A stretch of 31,857 nt of DNA from CTSOIL-112 sp964293815 (lineage in GTDB: Bacteria; Pseudomonadota; Gammaproteobacteria; Burkholderiales; Burkholderiaceae). The stretch is from assembly GCA_964293815.1 (NCBI GenBank), contig CAXYYC010000029.1:1-31857 (forward strand), given 5' to 3'. The notes beneath the pieces were generated by a model. The model saw nothing but the letters and a program-made list of their open reading frames with translations, was not told where the DNA came from and did not search any database. Below are positions 7,315 through 14,496 of this stretch, piece after piece (within the stretch, counting starts at the first letter, position 1; each line of letters begins with the position of its first letter). Both the position numbers and the translations under genes were made by a program.

Positions 7315-7814
7315 GGTTGGCCTCCGCGTTTGCGTTGCTCTAACGCCGTGATCGCGGCGGCTGTGCCGGATTGCGGTTTGTGCTGGTGGGTCGATGAGCC
7401 ATTGACCAACCCTACAGCCGTACCGATGTTTTGCGCTTTGGCCGCTTCGCTGATGATGACCTCCAGCAAATAACCGTGGCTTTTCAGCGGCGTTTGCAGA
7501 CGTCCCGCGTCACGCGTAGCGAGCATCTGCTCAATCGCCGTACACCAGACATCATGCGGGGCTTCGTACAGTTGCCCGTTACGCTCAATGCGTTGGCTCT
7601 CAATCATCGGCATCAGTTCACCGAGCAGGGTTACGACACGCGGCCACGACAATTTACTTTTGGCAGGTCGGAACATGGCGAGATAGCGCACGATTAGCTT
7701 CCCAAGCGGCGTGATGGACAGTGCGAGCGCGAGGGCTTGCGCCGCCGCGTCGTTATCAATAACCGCTTCAAGCGACATTTCCGCACCGCAGGATGGACAG
7801 CGGACTTGCATCAT
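7311..7814 (-). CDS. Hypothetical early protein with an N-terminal zinc-finger half-site
   Basis: A 167-residue protein when started at the ATG at 7814, which overlaps the TGA of the previous gene; the open frame extends further upstream but that part reads as low-quality basic sequence. Residues 3-8 give VRCPSC, one Cys pair of a possible zinc site (a second pair is not obvious). The rest is helical, with LGKLIVRYLAMFRPAKSKLSWPRVVTLLGELMPMI and a block ending SHGYLLEVIISEAA. Function is unknown. It is part of the string of four-base-overlapping early genes. Confidence 0.62.
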   Translation of the reverse strand: MMQVRCPSCGAEMSLEAVIDNDAAAQALALALSITPLGKLIVRYLAMFRPAKSKLSWPRVVTLLGELMPMIESQRIERNGQLYEAPHDVWCTAIEQMLATRDAGRLQTPLKSHGYLLEVIISEAAKAQNIGTAVGLVNGSSTHQHKPQSGTAAAITALEQRKRGGQP

Positions 7815-8014
7815 GACACCTGCACTCGCGGATGACGAAACAAGCTGACGCCATCGGCCTTGATAAAAATGCGGCACTCTTGGTCGCCGAAACGCTCCAG
7901 CGCTTCTTCGAGTGCGTGCATGGTGCTGAGGCTGTCTTGCTCGTACTCGTAGACCTTGCACAAGCCGGTGACGACGCGCACTTTGCAGTGGATCAGATTG
8001 GATAGTTGTGCCAT
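7811..8014 (-). CDS. Small hypothetical early protein
   Basis: A 67-residue protein (MAQLSNLIHCKVRVVTGLCKVYEYEQDS...) with an N-terminal beta-rich part and a helix reading MHALEEALERFGDQE. The minus strand shows AAAGGAT before the ATG. It overlaps the next gene by four bases. No family is recognised. Confidence 0.6.
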   Translation of the reverse strand: MAQLSNLIHCKVRVVTGLCKVYEYEQDSLSTMHALEEALERFGDQECRIFIKADGVSLFRHPRVQVS

Positions 8015-8018
8015 CTTA

Positions 8019-8207
8019 TTAATCCTTTCTAACCATCAATTTGCCGCCGGTTTCGAACACTTTACGCTCAATCACGTTCATCACAAACCATGCAAATAGC
8101 TGGGCTATGGTGGACTCCTCTGTCGGTTCAGTGATGGTGTCGCCTTCGTCTTCCACGACAATCGAGTGTTCGCTGGTGTCTTCAATCGTGATAATGATTT
8201 TTGCCAT
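8019..8207 (-). CDS. Small acidic early protein
   Basis: A 62-residue protein when started at 8207, where GAGGTG precedes the ATG; the frame upstream of this has no ribosome-binding site. It begins MAKIIITIEDTSEHSIVVEDEGD and is very acidic in its first half, then forms a helix (IAQLFAWFVMNVIERKVFE). Acidic small phage proteins can mimic DNA, but there is no direct evidence for that here. Confidence 0.6.
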   Translation of the reverse strand: MAKIIITIEDTSEHSIVVEDEGDTITEPTEESTIAQLFAWFVMNVIERKVFETGGKLMVRKD

Positions 8208-8208
8208 G

Positions 8209-8646
8209 TCACACCTCACTTTTATCAGGAGTATCGACAACAGCCACCCCATTGCGCACAGCGATTCGGGCAATGCTTTCCCAATCCATTACAAAATATT
8301 TATTGCTCGCAGCACATAAAACGGCCATATTATGGGTACGTTCTAACCAAATCATATCCAGCGTAATGTCGTTGATGAAGTCTCTGGCTGTAGCAAATTT
8401 TTCTGGAAAATCTACACATTTGGCGCTGTAAACCGTACCCATTGAGTGCATGAAAGAACGTTGTTTCTGCAGATTCGCTCGTGCTGTTGCTAATTCGTAG
8501 ATCAGCTTGTCAATCAATTCGTCGGCGTTTTTGGCGCTCTCTATCAGATTGATCATAAATTCACCTTCTTCCTCCATAGCGCTGTGTAGGGTGTCTGGAA
8601 GTTCTTTAAGGATTTTTTCGATCATGCCTTTTTGGATTGAGTTCAT
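8209..8646 (-). CDS. Hypothetical helical early protein
   Basis: A 145-residue protein from the ATG at 8646, which lies just past the stop codon of the B gene. Residues 1-75 are helical and charged (IQKGMIEKILKELPDTLHSAMEEEGEFMINLIESAKNADELIDKLIYELATARANLQKQ), and a mixed second half follows, including DFINDITLDMIWLERTHNMAVLCAASNKYFVMDWESIA. No family is recognised. It is the first small gene after the transposition pair, where accessory genes vary most between Mu-like phages. Confidence 0.62.
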   Translation of the reverse strand: MNSIQKGMIEKILKELPDTLHSAMEEEGEFMINLIESAKNADELIDKLIYELATARANLQKQRSFMHSMGTVYSAKCVDFPEKFATARDFINDITLDMIWLERTHNMAVLCAASNKYFVMDWESIARIAVRNGVAVVDTPDKSEV

Positions 8647-8647
8647 C

Positions 8648-9814
8648 TCACACACCCCGCACTGTGTCACCGGTCACGCGCTCTTGTAGGAGCGTTGCGG
8701 CTTCGTTCATGGCCGCGCTGACGAGATTATTCACGGCCAGCGGGTAGAGTAGGCTATGCGATTCGATGCCTGCTTTGGCACGCATCCGCACCGTCAGTCG
8801 CTCGGCCACTGCTTCAATCGCTGACTCATCCAGCACGTCTTTGACGTCTTTGCCAACTCGTGCAAATTTAAATTTGAGGTATTGCGCCAGTCGCCCATCG
8901 TCTAATGGTTGCAGGGTAATCAGCTCGCAGCGCTGGACGACTTCGCGCACGTGTGGGTTGTTTTCTGCCAGCTTTTGCGCCAGTTCGGTTTGACCAATCA
9001 GGATGATGCCGAGCAAGCGTTCAAAGCCATTTTTAAGTTCAAAAAAGCGCTTCAAATGTTTGAGTGTCGGCAGTGGCATTCCGTGCGCTTCTTCGATGAT
9101 GAGGACGTGCTTGTTGCCTGCCTTGGCGGACTCTTGCAATGCGCGGTGAACTTGGCGGAATCGGGCTTCTGGGCTGCGTTTGGCATTGGTGCCGGGTGCG
9201 ACGGCTTCGAGGATGGCTTCGGCGATGTGCGAGGCTTTGAGCGTTTTGCCTTTGATGTCGTTGTCTTCCATAGCGAGGACGTAGGGTTCGATGACCACCA
9301 CAGGGCGATTCTCGCGAGAGAGGCGGTCAATCAAGTCTTCGCGCAGTGTGGTTTTACCTGCGCCAGACTCACCGACCACAGCCACGAAACCGCCGTATAG
9401 AGCCGTCTGCAGCATTCCTTCGCGCACATATTTGATGTCTGGAGTGGCAAACACATCTTCGGCTGTTTGGATTTCATCCGCAAATGGGTTGCGCGGTAAG
9501 CCAAAGTGCTGACGTGCCGCTTGTGTCAGGGTAGATTTTCGTAGTAACATCTCGTCGTCCTTTCTATCGGTTGACTGGGTTGATTGGTTAAGGGATGGTG
9601 CGGTTCCTGTTTGCTGTAGGAGGCTGGCGGGAATGTCCGCACCTTTTTGTTGCAAAAAATCGGTAATGCGCAGACGCAGTTGGTCTGCGTTTTTTTTCGG
9701 CCATTGGCCGTGGTTGATGATTTGGCTCATCATCGGGCGGCTACACTGCACGGCGTTGGCCACGGTGGCGATGCTGATATTTCGAGCGTGTAGAATTTGT
9801 CGTAAAGCGTTCAT
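8648..9814 (-). CDS. Transposition ATPase / target activator (MuB-like)
   Basis: A 388-residue protein. Residues about 1-60 form a Cro-like helix-turn-helix (IATVANAVQCSRPMMSQIINHG), as in Mu B. The AAA+ domain has Walker A VVGESGAGKTT at about 147-156 and Walker B HVLIIEEAH at about 236-244, followed by ILIGQTELAQKL, the sensor I region, and a C-terminal helical domain. MuB binds target DNA as an ATP-dependent filament, delivers it to the transposase and gives target immunity. The gene overlaps the transposase gene by four bases, so the two are made together. All key residues seem present. Confidence 0.93.
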   Translation of the reverse strand: MNALRQILHARNISIATVANAVQCSRPMMSQIINHGQWPKKNADQLRLRITDFLQQKGADIPASLLQQTGTAPSLNQSTQSTDRKDDEMLLRKSTLTQAARQHFGLPRNPFADEIQTAEDVFATPDIKYVREGMLQTALYGGFVAVVGESGAGKTTLREDLIDRLSRENRPVVVIEPYVLAMEDNDIKGKTLKASHIAEAILEAVAPGTNAKRSPEARFRQVHRALQESAKAGNKHVLIIEEAHGMPLPTLKHLKRFFELKNGFERLLGIILIGQTELAQKLAENNPHVREVVQRCELITLQPLDDGRLAQYLKFKFARVGKDVKDVLDESAIEAVAERLTVRMRAKAGIESHSLLYPLAVNNLVSAAMNEAATLLQERVTGDTVRGV

Positions 9815-11607
9815 TCGTGTGTCCCTGTTTTCAGTGTGCTGTGGACTTTCAGGTGTGCGCCGCGATAGATCGCGTCATACACCGCTTGCACCTCATCCGC
9901 GCCCATGCCGTCGGCGTGGTGTCGTTTCAGATACTCAGCCGCTCGCGCCCAGTCACGCCCATCGGCGTCGGCTTTGGCTTTGATTTGTTGCGCCGCTTGG
10001 ACAAAATTCAGGCGTGGGCTGGTGACTTCCATGCGGTTGACATCCAGCGTGCGTCCCGCTTTTGGCAGATACAGGGTGTTGTCCGCTTCAGTGATTTGCG
10101 CTTGGTGCGCGTAGGGGTCAATGCGCCCGCCAAATGGTAGGACACCGGCTTTGGTTTTCGCTTCGACTTCGTCCAATGTGTGTGCGCCCATCGTGAGTTT
10201 TTTCACAGCTTTGGCATTGGTCTGCGCGATGGTGTCGGCGTGGGCTTTGTATTGCTCACCGATTGTCACTGCGTCAGCGGCAAAGCCTGCTTCATCAAAT
10301 ACCGTTGGTTCAACGATGTGCCAGCACTCTTGTCCCGATGCGTCAATGTATGCGACCTGTGCCGCGTCCACACGCCACGGATTTTTTGCCACCATGACTT
10401 TTTGACCCACCATGACATTTGGCACGTCTTTGACCGAGTAGGTTTGGCCAGCGAATTTGATTTCCAAAAATGTATTGACGCGGGTTTCTTTCGGTGCGCT
10501 GTACGCGAGATCGCGGCAATGCTCGGCAGGCGGTGCTATAACCAGTTGATCAGCGGTGATGCGATTCCAGCACTGGTAGCGGGTCATGCCGTGGCGGCTG
10601 TGGATTTCGGCGCTGTTGTAGTAGCGCATCCAGTTCTCGGCCAATGTGTTCAACTGGTCAATGTCGGTGACGTTGATGAAACGCAGACCTGATTCAAACT
10701 CGGTTTCGACGAGGTCATTGCCTTTTTCCACCGAGCCTTTCGCACGCGGGGTTTTCGGTTTGTTGATTTGCACATGGATGCCGAGCGTGGCGCACAAAGT
10801 CTTGAATGCCGCGCTGGTATTCGCACTGCCGGGGTCAAGCATGACCATCACCGGCACACCGCGAATCGGGTCGCGGGTGATGTCGGCCTTGGCCTGCATC
10901 ATGTGTATCAAAAAATCACACAGATTGGCGCTGGTCTCACCGCCGAAGTAGTAGCGAGGCACAATCACGTCGCTATAGTGGTCAGTCCCCGTGTAGCGCC
11001 AAACCCGATCATTGACGATTTTGATGATATTTTTTGGTTTGTTTTTGTAGAACTCTTCGGCCTCCATCACGCGCAATCCGCTGTCTTTGCCCATACGCGG
11101 CAGGTAGTACAGCACGCACAGCGATGGGTCGATTTGCCAGACGTGATTCGGGTGTTTGGATTTGAGATGTACCGCCGGTGCGGGTGCAAGCAGTTGGTCG
11201 GGGTGCAGTGCGTACTCGCGCAAAGCCCGTGCCAGTGTGGTCTCAGACAATGGTGTGCAGACCCCATCGGCGTCGATGTACTCGGCTCTGATCAAGCCGT
11301 TGGCGCGTAGCATTTTCGCCGCGCGGCCGATGCTCATAATGCGCTTGCCATTTTTACGCGCACCCTCGATCACTGCGCCGCTCAAGAGTTGCGCTTCTTC
11401 AATCGTCAGACTGCTATTGCCTGCGTCGGCGCGACGTTTGCGCGGGGTTTGTACCGCTACTTTTTTCAGGTGGCGGTACAGTTTGTCCATGCTCCAGCCC
11501 AATGCCTCGGCCTGCTCGGACAAATAGGCGGTTTTTGCGCCGTGACCGAGCGTCGCCGCGTGGCGGGCGATGCCCAGTAGTCGTTCGGTGATGGCAGGAT
11601 TGCTCAT
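9811..11607 (-). CDS. Phage transposase A subunit (MuA-like, DD35E)
   Basis: A 598-residue transposase. The N-terminal part holds the end-binding helical region. The catalytic core has Asp160 in HVWQIDPS, Asp258 in VMLDPGSAN and Glu294 in AKGSVEKGND; exactly 35 residues separate the second Asp and the Glu, the classical DD(35)E spacing. A beta-barrel part follows (NTFLEIKFAGQTYSVKDVPNVMVGQKVMV) and a C-terminal helical tail expected to contact the ATPase. It cuts the phage ends and joins them to target DNA for integration and replicative transposition. All catalytic residues are intact, so the prophage may be competent. Confidence 0.95.
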   Translation of the reverse strand: MSNPAITERLLGIARHAATLGHGAKTAYLSEQAEALGWSMDKLYRHLKKVAVQTPRKRRADAGNSSLTIEEAQLLSGAVIEGARKNGKRIMSIGRAAKMLRANGLIRAEYIDADGVCTPLSETTLARALREYALHPDQLLAPAPAVHLKSKHPNHVWQIDPSLCVLYYLPRMGKDSGLRVMEAEEFYKNKPKNIIKIVNDRVWRYTGTDHYSDVIVPRYYFGGETSANLCDFLIHMMQAKADITRDPIRGVPVMVMLDPGSANTSAAFKTLCATLGIHVQINKPKTPRAKGSVEKGNDLVETEFESGLRFINVTDIDQLNTLAENWMRYYNSAEIHSRHGMTRYQCWNRITADQLVIAPPAEHCRDLAYSAPKETRVNTFLEIKFAGQTYSVKDVPNVMVGQKVMVAKNPWRVDAAQVAYIDASGQECWHIVEPTVFDEAGFAADAVTIGEQYKAHADTIAQTNAKAVKKLTMGAHTLDEVEAKTKAGVLPFGGRIDPYAHQAQITEADNTLYLPKAGRTLDVNRMEVTSPRLNFVQAAQQIKAKADADGRDWARAAEYLKRHHADGMGADEVQAVYDAIYRGAHLKVHSTLKTGTHE

Positions 11608-11631
11608 GATGTGTCCGAGTTTGATGAGTGA

Positions 11632-12510
11632 TTAGGCGTCGTTTCTCTCGTTTTGCATGGCTTTGACCCAAGCGGGGACTTCATCGGTTGGCGATTCCTG
11701 CGGCAGGTGGTAGCTCTCGCGCAGATATTCACAGTTGCGGATGATCTGATTCAGACAGCCAACAATGGTCGGTGCGTGGTCTATGCCGTTGACCTGACCG
11801 TGTTCGGTTAACTGATCCAGCAAGGGGCGCAGTTTGGTCATCTCGGATTCAATGCTGACCTGAACCGCGCTGAGGTTCAACCGCAGTTCTTCACCCACGG
11901 CTTCTGGGTCAGCGTCGGCGATCTGGCGGCGGGTGCGCTCTAACTTTTCGTGCAATTCATCAATTTTTTTGTTTTTCTGCTCGGAGACTTTACGCGCATC
12001 TTCGGTTTCCTCACGTGAGGCTTTGAGTGCGGTGCGTAATTCGTTGCGGGTCATGCGGTCAATGTCGTCCAAAGTCATGCCATTCAATTCGCCGCCATCT
12101 GCCAGTTCAATCAAATCCTGATCTTCTTCTACCAGTAGTTCTAATAATTTGGATTTACCCAAGTCCATGAGTTTTGGCTGGGCTTTTTGCATGGCGGGTG
12201 TGGTGAAACGTTGGGTGGCATTCATTAAGCGTTGTGCTTCACGCTGATGCAGGCCAAAATTCTGCACAATGATGTCGGTGAAGCGACCATGATCTGAGTG
12301 CTCTTTGATGATGATCAGCACACGCCCCAGTTCAAACATACCTTCGAGCGTTTGGCGCATGGCGTAGCGTCCGCGCTCAATCATGACGTTTTCGTCATAT
12401 TTCTCGCCATTCGCCCATTGCGCCATCACCGCCATACTGTGGCGTACTTGCGCTTGCACCGCATCCTGCGCTTGGCTCAAATCTGCATCTAAAATTTCTG
12501 CTACTGACAT
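11632..12510 (-). CDS. DUF3102 protein with long coiled coil
   Basis: A 292-residue protein; the ATG at 12510 is preferred to one 15 bases upstream because AAAGGA precedes it at proper distance. The first half carries the DUF3102 block (GMFELGRVLIIIKEHSDHGRFTDIIVQNFGLHQREAQRLMNATQRF), which resembles a KorB/ParB-type DNA-binding helix set. Residues about 160-215 are a strongly charged coiled coil (RTALKASREETEDARKVSEQKNKKIDELHEKLERTRRQI). In other Mu-like phages such a gene lies just before the transposase. A DNA-binding regulatory or replication-support role is likely but not shown. Confidence 0.78.
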   Translation of the reverse strand: MSVAEILDADLSQAQDAVQAQVRHSMAVMAQWANGEKYDENVMIERGRYAMRQTLEGMFELGRVLIIIKEHSDHGRFTDIIVQNFGLHQREAQRLMNATQRFTTPAMQKAQPKLMDLGKSKLLELLVEEDQDLIELADGGELNGMTLDDIDRMTRNELRTALKASREETEDARKVSEQKNKKIDELHEKLERTRRQIADADPEAVGEELRLNLSAVQVSIESEMTKLRPLLDQLTEHGQVNGIDHAPTIVGCLNQIIRNCEYLRESYHLPQESPTDEVPAWVKAMQNERNDA

Positions 12511-12563
12511 TTTTATTCCTTTCAAATACGACGCCAGCGTCGCTTTTTAAACAATTCTTATTC

Positions 12564-12860
12564 TCAATTGATGCTTCCGCGCACAATTCGTTGCTCTACT
12601 TCGTCCAGTCGCGCCCGCATTTTTTGCACTTCACGCTGATGCGCCACGGCGATTTTCAGCACTTGCATTCCGTGGACAAAACGACCGTTTTCCAAACGTT
12701 CAACCAGTCCTTCGGCGATCAGGTCATCCAAGTCACGCACCACATTGACGGGTGTCGTTCCCACGATGTCTGCGATCTCTTTGTTTGACAACCCATAAAG
12801 TGTGTTGCCTTGAAGCGCTTTAAAAACCTTGAGTACGCGCAGTCCTTTATTACTGGCCAT
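12564..12860 (-). CDS. Winged-helix regulator
   Basis: A 98-residue protein from the ATG at 12860, which has GGAG seven bases upstream. It carries a winged helix-turn-helix similar to the IclR N-terminal domain: VLKVFKALQGNTLYGLSNKEIADIVGTTPVNVVRDLDDLIAEGLVERLENGRFVHG (about residues 9-65), then a short coiled coil (QREVQKMRARLDEVEQRIV). It should bind DNA as a dimer. Its place as an early gene next to the Ner-like regulator suggests control of the early/late switch, though its targets are unknown. Confidence 0.75.
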   Translation of the reverse strand: MASNKGLRVLKVFKALQGNTLYGLSNKEIADIVGTTPVNVVRDLDDLIAEGLVERLENGRFVHGMQVLKIAVAHQREVQKMRARLDEVEQRIVRGSIN

Positions 12861-13059
12861 AAGGCGTCTCCTTTGCGGATTCATTTTTATGTGGCCGGAC
12901 GTTTAAACCGACCGCTTTCGCTTCTTCATATATAGCAGTTACTTTTCCCATCGCCAAATTGGCATTCGCCTCAACCACTCGCAACACGACTGCTTGATCG
13001 GATTTGCTTAACTTTCTAAACAAGGTTAGGAGTTCCAGTTCTTCAAGCGTTACATTCAT
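12850..13059 (-). CDS. Small hypothetical early protein
   Basis: A 69-residue protein beginning MNVTLEELELLTLFRKLSKSDQAVVLRVVEANANLAMGK; the first 45 residues are helical and resemble the short dimerisation segment of XRE-type regulators, but without a helix-turn-helix. The end overlaps the next gene. SD on the minus strand is AAAGGTGAG. Function is unknown. Confidence 0.6.
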   Translation of the reverse strand: MNVTLEELELLTLFRKLSKSDQAVVLRVVEANANLAMGKVTAIYEEAKAVGLNVRPHKNESAKETPYGQ

Positions 13060-13075
13060 GACTCACCTTTTTTGT

Positions 13076-13101
13076 GTACTATTTTGGTACTGATTTGGTA
13101 C
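13076..13101. promoter_or_regulatory. Three GTAC-centred direct repeats, 11-bp phase
   Basis: GTAC occurs at 13076, 13087 and 13098, each preceded by TTTGG or TTGT. The 11-bp spacing puts the same face of the helix forward each time. The block lies in the short gap between the Ner-like gene and the next early gene, about 20-40 bases upstream of the latter's start codon, and may be an operator for a regulator in this region. Confidence 0.4.
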
Positions 13102-13113
13102 AATCTTTCAAAC

Positions 13114-13380
13114 CTAAGCGGCATGGTCGTCGGCTGATTTAATGCCCAGCGCAACCGCGCACTCATGGGCTTTGCCGTATTTGGCTTTGCTGATGCCGTT
13201 GAGCACGCGGCTGATGAGCCATTTTGGGTGGCCGATTTCTGCCGCTACTTGGTCGTAGGTTTTACCTTGCGCAATGATGCGGGCTTTGGCTGCTCCACGT
13301 GCTGTTGCCAATGGGTCAAGGTTTGAGGTTTGACGGCGTGCGCGTCGGTTGTGTTGGTTCTGTTTGCTGTGGTTTTTCAT
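13114..13380 (-). CDS. Ner-like helix-turn-helix regulator
   Basis: An 88-residue basic protein. The first 20 residues are rich in Lys, Arg, Gln and His; a helix-turn-helix follows at about residues 38-62 (GKTYDQVAAEIGHPKWLISRVLNGISKAKYG), then a short C-terminal helix. In Mu the first gene of the early transcript is ner, a small repressor that turns down both early and repressor promoters. Position before the transposase and strand fit this role. It is not clearly a member of the Ner family itself, and a general XRE-like regulator is the alternative. The minus strand reads CTAAGGTGAACC before the ATG. Confidence 0.7.
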   Translation of the reverse strand: MKNHSKQNQHNRRARRQTSNLDPLATARGAAKARIIAQGKTYDQVAAEIGHPKWLISRVLNGISKAKYGKAHECAVALGIKSADDHAA

Positions 13381-13400
13381 GGTTCACCTTAGGAGTTCGT

Positions 13401-13610
13401 ATGGATAATAAAAAAGAGCACTCTATTGAGATTGAGTTGATGGCTCGTCTTTTAGTGGTAGAGAGTTTTGTTGCTGCTCTGGTCGGAGAACATTTAAGCG
13501 AACAGAACATCGCAAACATACGTCACACTCTGGAGCAGAGTAACTCTGAGCCTGCGGCTGTATTTGCGCAGGCTTTTGAGCGGTTTGCCACTTTGTGCAA
13601 AAAGCAGTGA
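13401..13610 (+). CDS. Small hypothetical protein, antisense to the early leader
   Basis: A 69-residue frame with a very good ribosome-binding site (TTAGGAG, eight bases before ATG). The product, MDNKKEHSIEIELMARLLVVESFVAALVGEHLSEQNIANIRHTLEQ and so on, has the even hydrophobic pattern of a real helical protein. It is transcribed against the early leftward transcript and overlaps a minus-strand frame (13423-13752), so only one of the two is likely to be coding over the shared part. I slightly favour this one from its start and composition. No promoter is obvious. Confidence 0.5.
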   Translation: MDNKKEHSIEIELMARLLVVESFVAALVGEHLSEQNIANIRHTLEQSNSEPAAVFAQAFERFATLCKKQ

Positions 13611-13752
13611 GTTCCTGTTGACTGATTTTTAAGTTTCGTTCAATTGATTCAGTAGCGGTTTGCGGCAATGATTTCTTAACCCAGATGATTTGACCGCCAT
13701 AGTTCAGTTGACAGCCGAGCCATGTACATAGCAGTATTTTGATTCGGTTCAT
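13423..13752 (-). CDS. Possible first early protein (uncertain)
   Basis: A 109-residue frame starting MNRIKILLCTWLGCQLNYGGQIIWVKK. Its start is about 45 bases downstream of the predicted early transcription start, where a first early gene would be expected. The ribosome-binding site is weak (AAAAGG, somewhat too far) and the C-terminal 45 residues look like non-coding translation. It overlaps a better-starting frame on the other strand. An alternative ATG at 13797 coincides with the predicted transcription start. Confidence 0.3.
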   Translation of the reverse strand: MNRIKILLCTWLGCQLNYGGQIIWVKKSLPQTATESIERNLKISQQELTAFCTKWQTAQKPAQIQPQAQSYSAPECDVCLRCSVRLNVLRPEQQQNSLPLKDEPSTQSQ

Positions 13753-13803
13753 AGTCTTGGCCTTTTGGTTGGTATAAATACTTTTTAAGTAGTGCATGGG
13801 TGT

Positions 13804-13832
13804 ATCATATTGCAGTATTCTGCAACAGTCAA
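13804..13832 (-). promoter_or_regulatory. Early leftward promoter (Pe)
   Basis: On the minus strand a -35 box TTGACT (13832-13827) and a -10 box TATGAT (13809-13804) are separated by exactly 17 bp. Each differs from the sigma70 consensus at one position. Transcription would start near 13797 and run through the early genes. The spacer is filled by the palindromic operator at 13810-13825. Confidence 0.8.
13810..13825. promoter_or_regulatory. Operator O1 inside the early promoter
   Basis: TTGCAGTATTCTGCAA is a perfect palindrome in its outer six bases on each side. It occupies the spacer between the -35 and -10 boxes of the early promoter, where a bound repressor would block RNA polymerase. The same half-sites recur 30 bp away at 13840. 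Confidence 0.75.
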
Positions 13833-13839
13833 GGAGAAA

Positions 13840-13855
13840 TTGCATGATTCTGCAA
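13840..13855. promoter_or_regulatory. Operator O2 over the repressor start codon
   Basis: TTGCATGATTCTGCAA has the same TTGCA-N6-TGCAA form as O1, 30 bp (about three helical turns) from it. It includes the ATG of the repressor gene at 13844, so occupation should also affect the repressor's own expression. Confidence 0.65.
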
Positions 13856-14203
13856 TTTTATGAAAGATTATTAACTTTTCGTGAGTCTCTTGGGGTAAGC
13901 CAAGAAGAGATGTCAAAAAAAATTCAGGTGTCTAAAAGATCATATTGCGCTTATGAGTTGGGCGAGACAGCACCAAGCGCAAAATTACTTACTGCCCTTG
14001 CGAGCATGGGTGCTGATGTTGGTTATCTGCTAACAGGTACATATACTGCACCCATGAAAGTTGAAGATTCGTTATCACAGCGTGAAACCGCAGTGTTAGA
14101 TCATTACCGCAATACAGACGAAGTTGGACGCCGCGCAATCGAGCAAACAGCCTCTGCTTTGGCGCAATCGTCGCAAAAAGTGGACAGCAAAAAACGAGCG
14201 TAA
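13844..14203 (+). CDS. Prophage repressor (XRE/CI type)
   Basis: A 119-residue protein from the ATG at 13844, with AAGGAG eight bases upstream. An HTH_3 domain fills residues about 5-60: LLTFRESLGVSQEEMSKKIQVSKRSYCAYELGETAPSAKLLTALASMG. The C-terminal half (LSQRETAVLDHYRNTDEVGRRAIEQTASALAQ) is helical and probably mediates dimerisation; there is no LexA-like peptidase part, so induction by RecA-type self-cleavage is unlikely. It is divergent from the early promoter and flanked by two copies of a palindrome that fit a dimeric repressor. It starts a three-gene operon ending at the terminator at 15003. Confidence 0.85.
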   Translation: MILQFYERLLTFRESLGVSQEEMSKKIQVSKRSYCAYELGETAPSAKLLTALASMGADVGYLLTGTYTAPMKVEDSLSQRETAVLDHYRNTDEVGRRAIEQTASALAQSSQKVDSKKRA

Positions 14204-14221
14204 ATTTTATGAGGGTGATTT

Positions 14222-14494
14222 GTGAAAGCAGCTCAAAAACAAAAATTTATACGACAGTGGAATAAGCTTAAGGACTGTGTGATTACCCATCCATATGCAC
14301 GGTGGTATGTATCAGACCCTGATGCGCATCCTGACTGTGCGGCTCTGCACAATCATGCTTGGCAGGTAGATGGTTGGGCTTTGGCGTCAGTGATTGAGGA
14401 GCATTTAGCTACCGCTTCCGATACCTGTCGGTGCAAATTGGTTGGGGTTACACGCTCTCGTATCGGTGTCAATGATATGGTGGTGATGGATTGA
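14222..14494 (+). CDS. Small protein resembling the end of Mu F-type proteins
   Basis: A 90-residue protein with GTG start at 14222, preceded by GAGGGTG. It contains DPDAHPDCAALHNHAW (about residues 33-48) and DTCRCKLVGV near the C-terminus. The pattern HP...ALH followed by C.C recalls the C-terminal metal-type motif of Mu F/minor head proteins; the F protein of this phage has HPRLNHVALH and FGCKCTVKAL. The similarity is short and may be chance. It lies in the repressor operon, so it should be made in the lysogen. Function is unknown. Confidence 0.65.
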   Translation: MKAAQKQKFIRQWNKLKDCVITHPYARWYVSDPDAHPDCAALHNHAWQVDGWALASVIEEHLATASDTCRCKLVGVTRSRIGVNDMVVMD

Positions 14495-14496
14495 AT

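Noticed and set aside
8909..9400. Plus-strand open frame inside the B gene
   Set aside because: It is antisense to the conserved AAA+ domain, Walker motifs included, and has no start signal.
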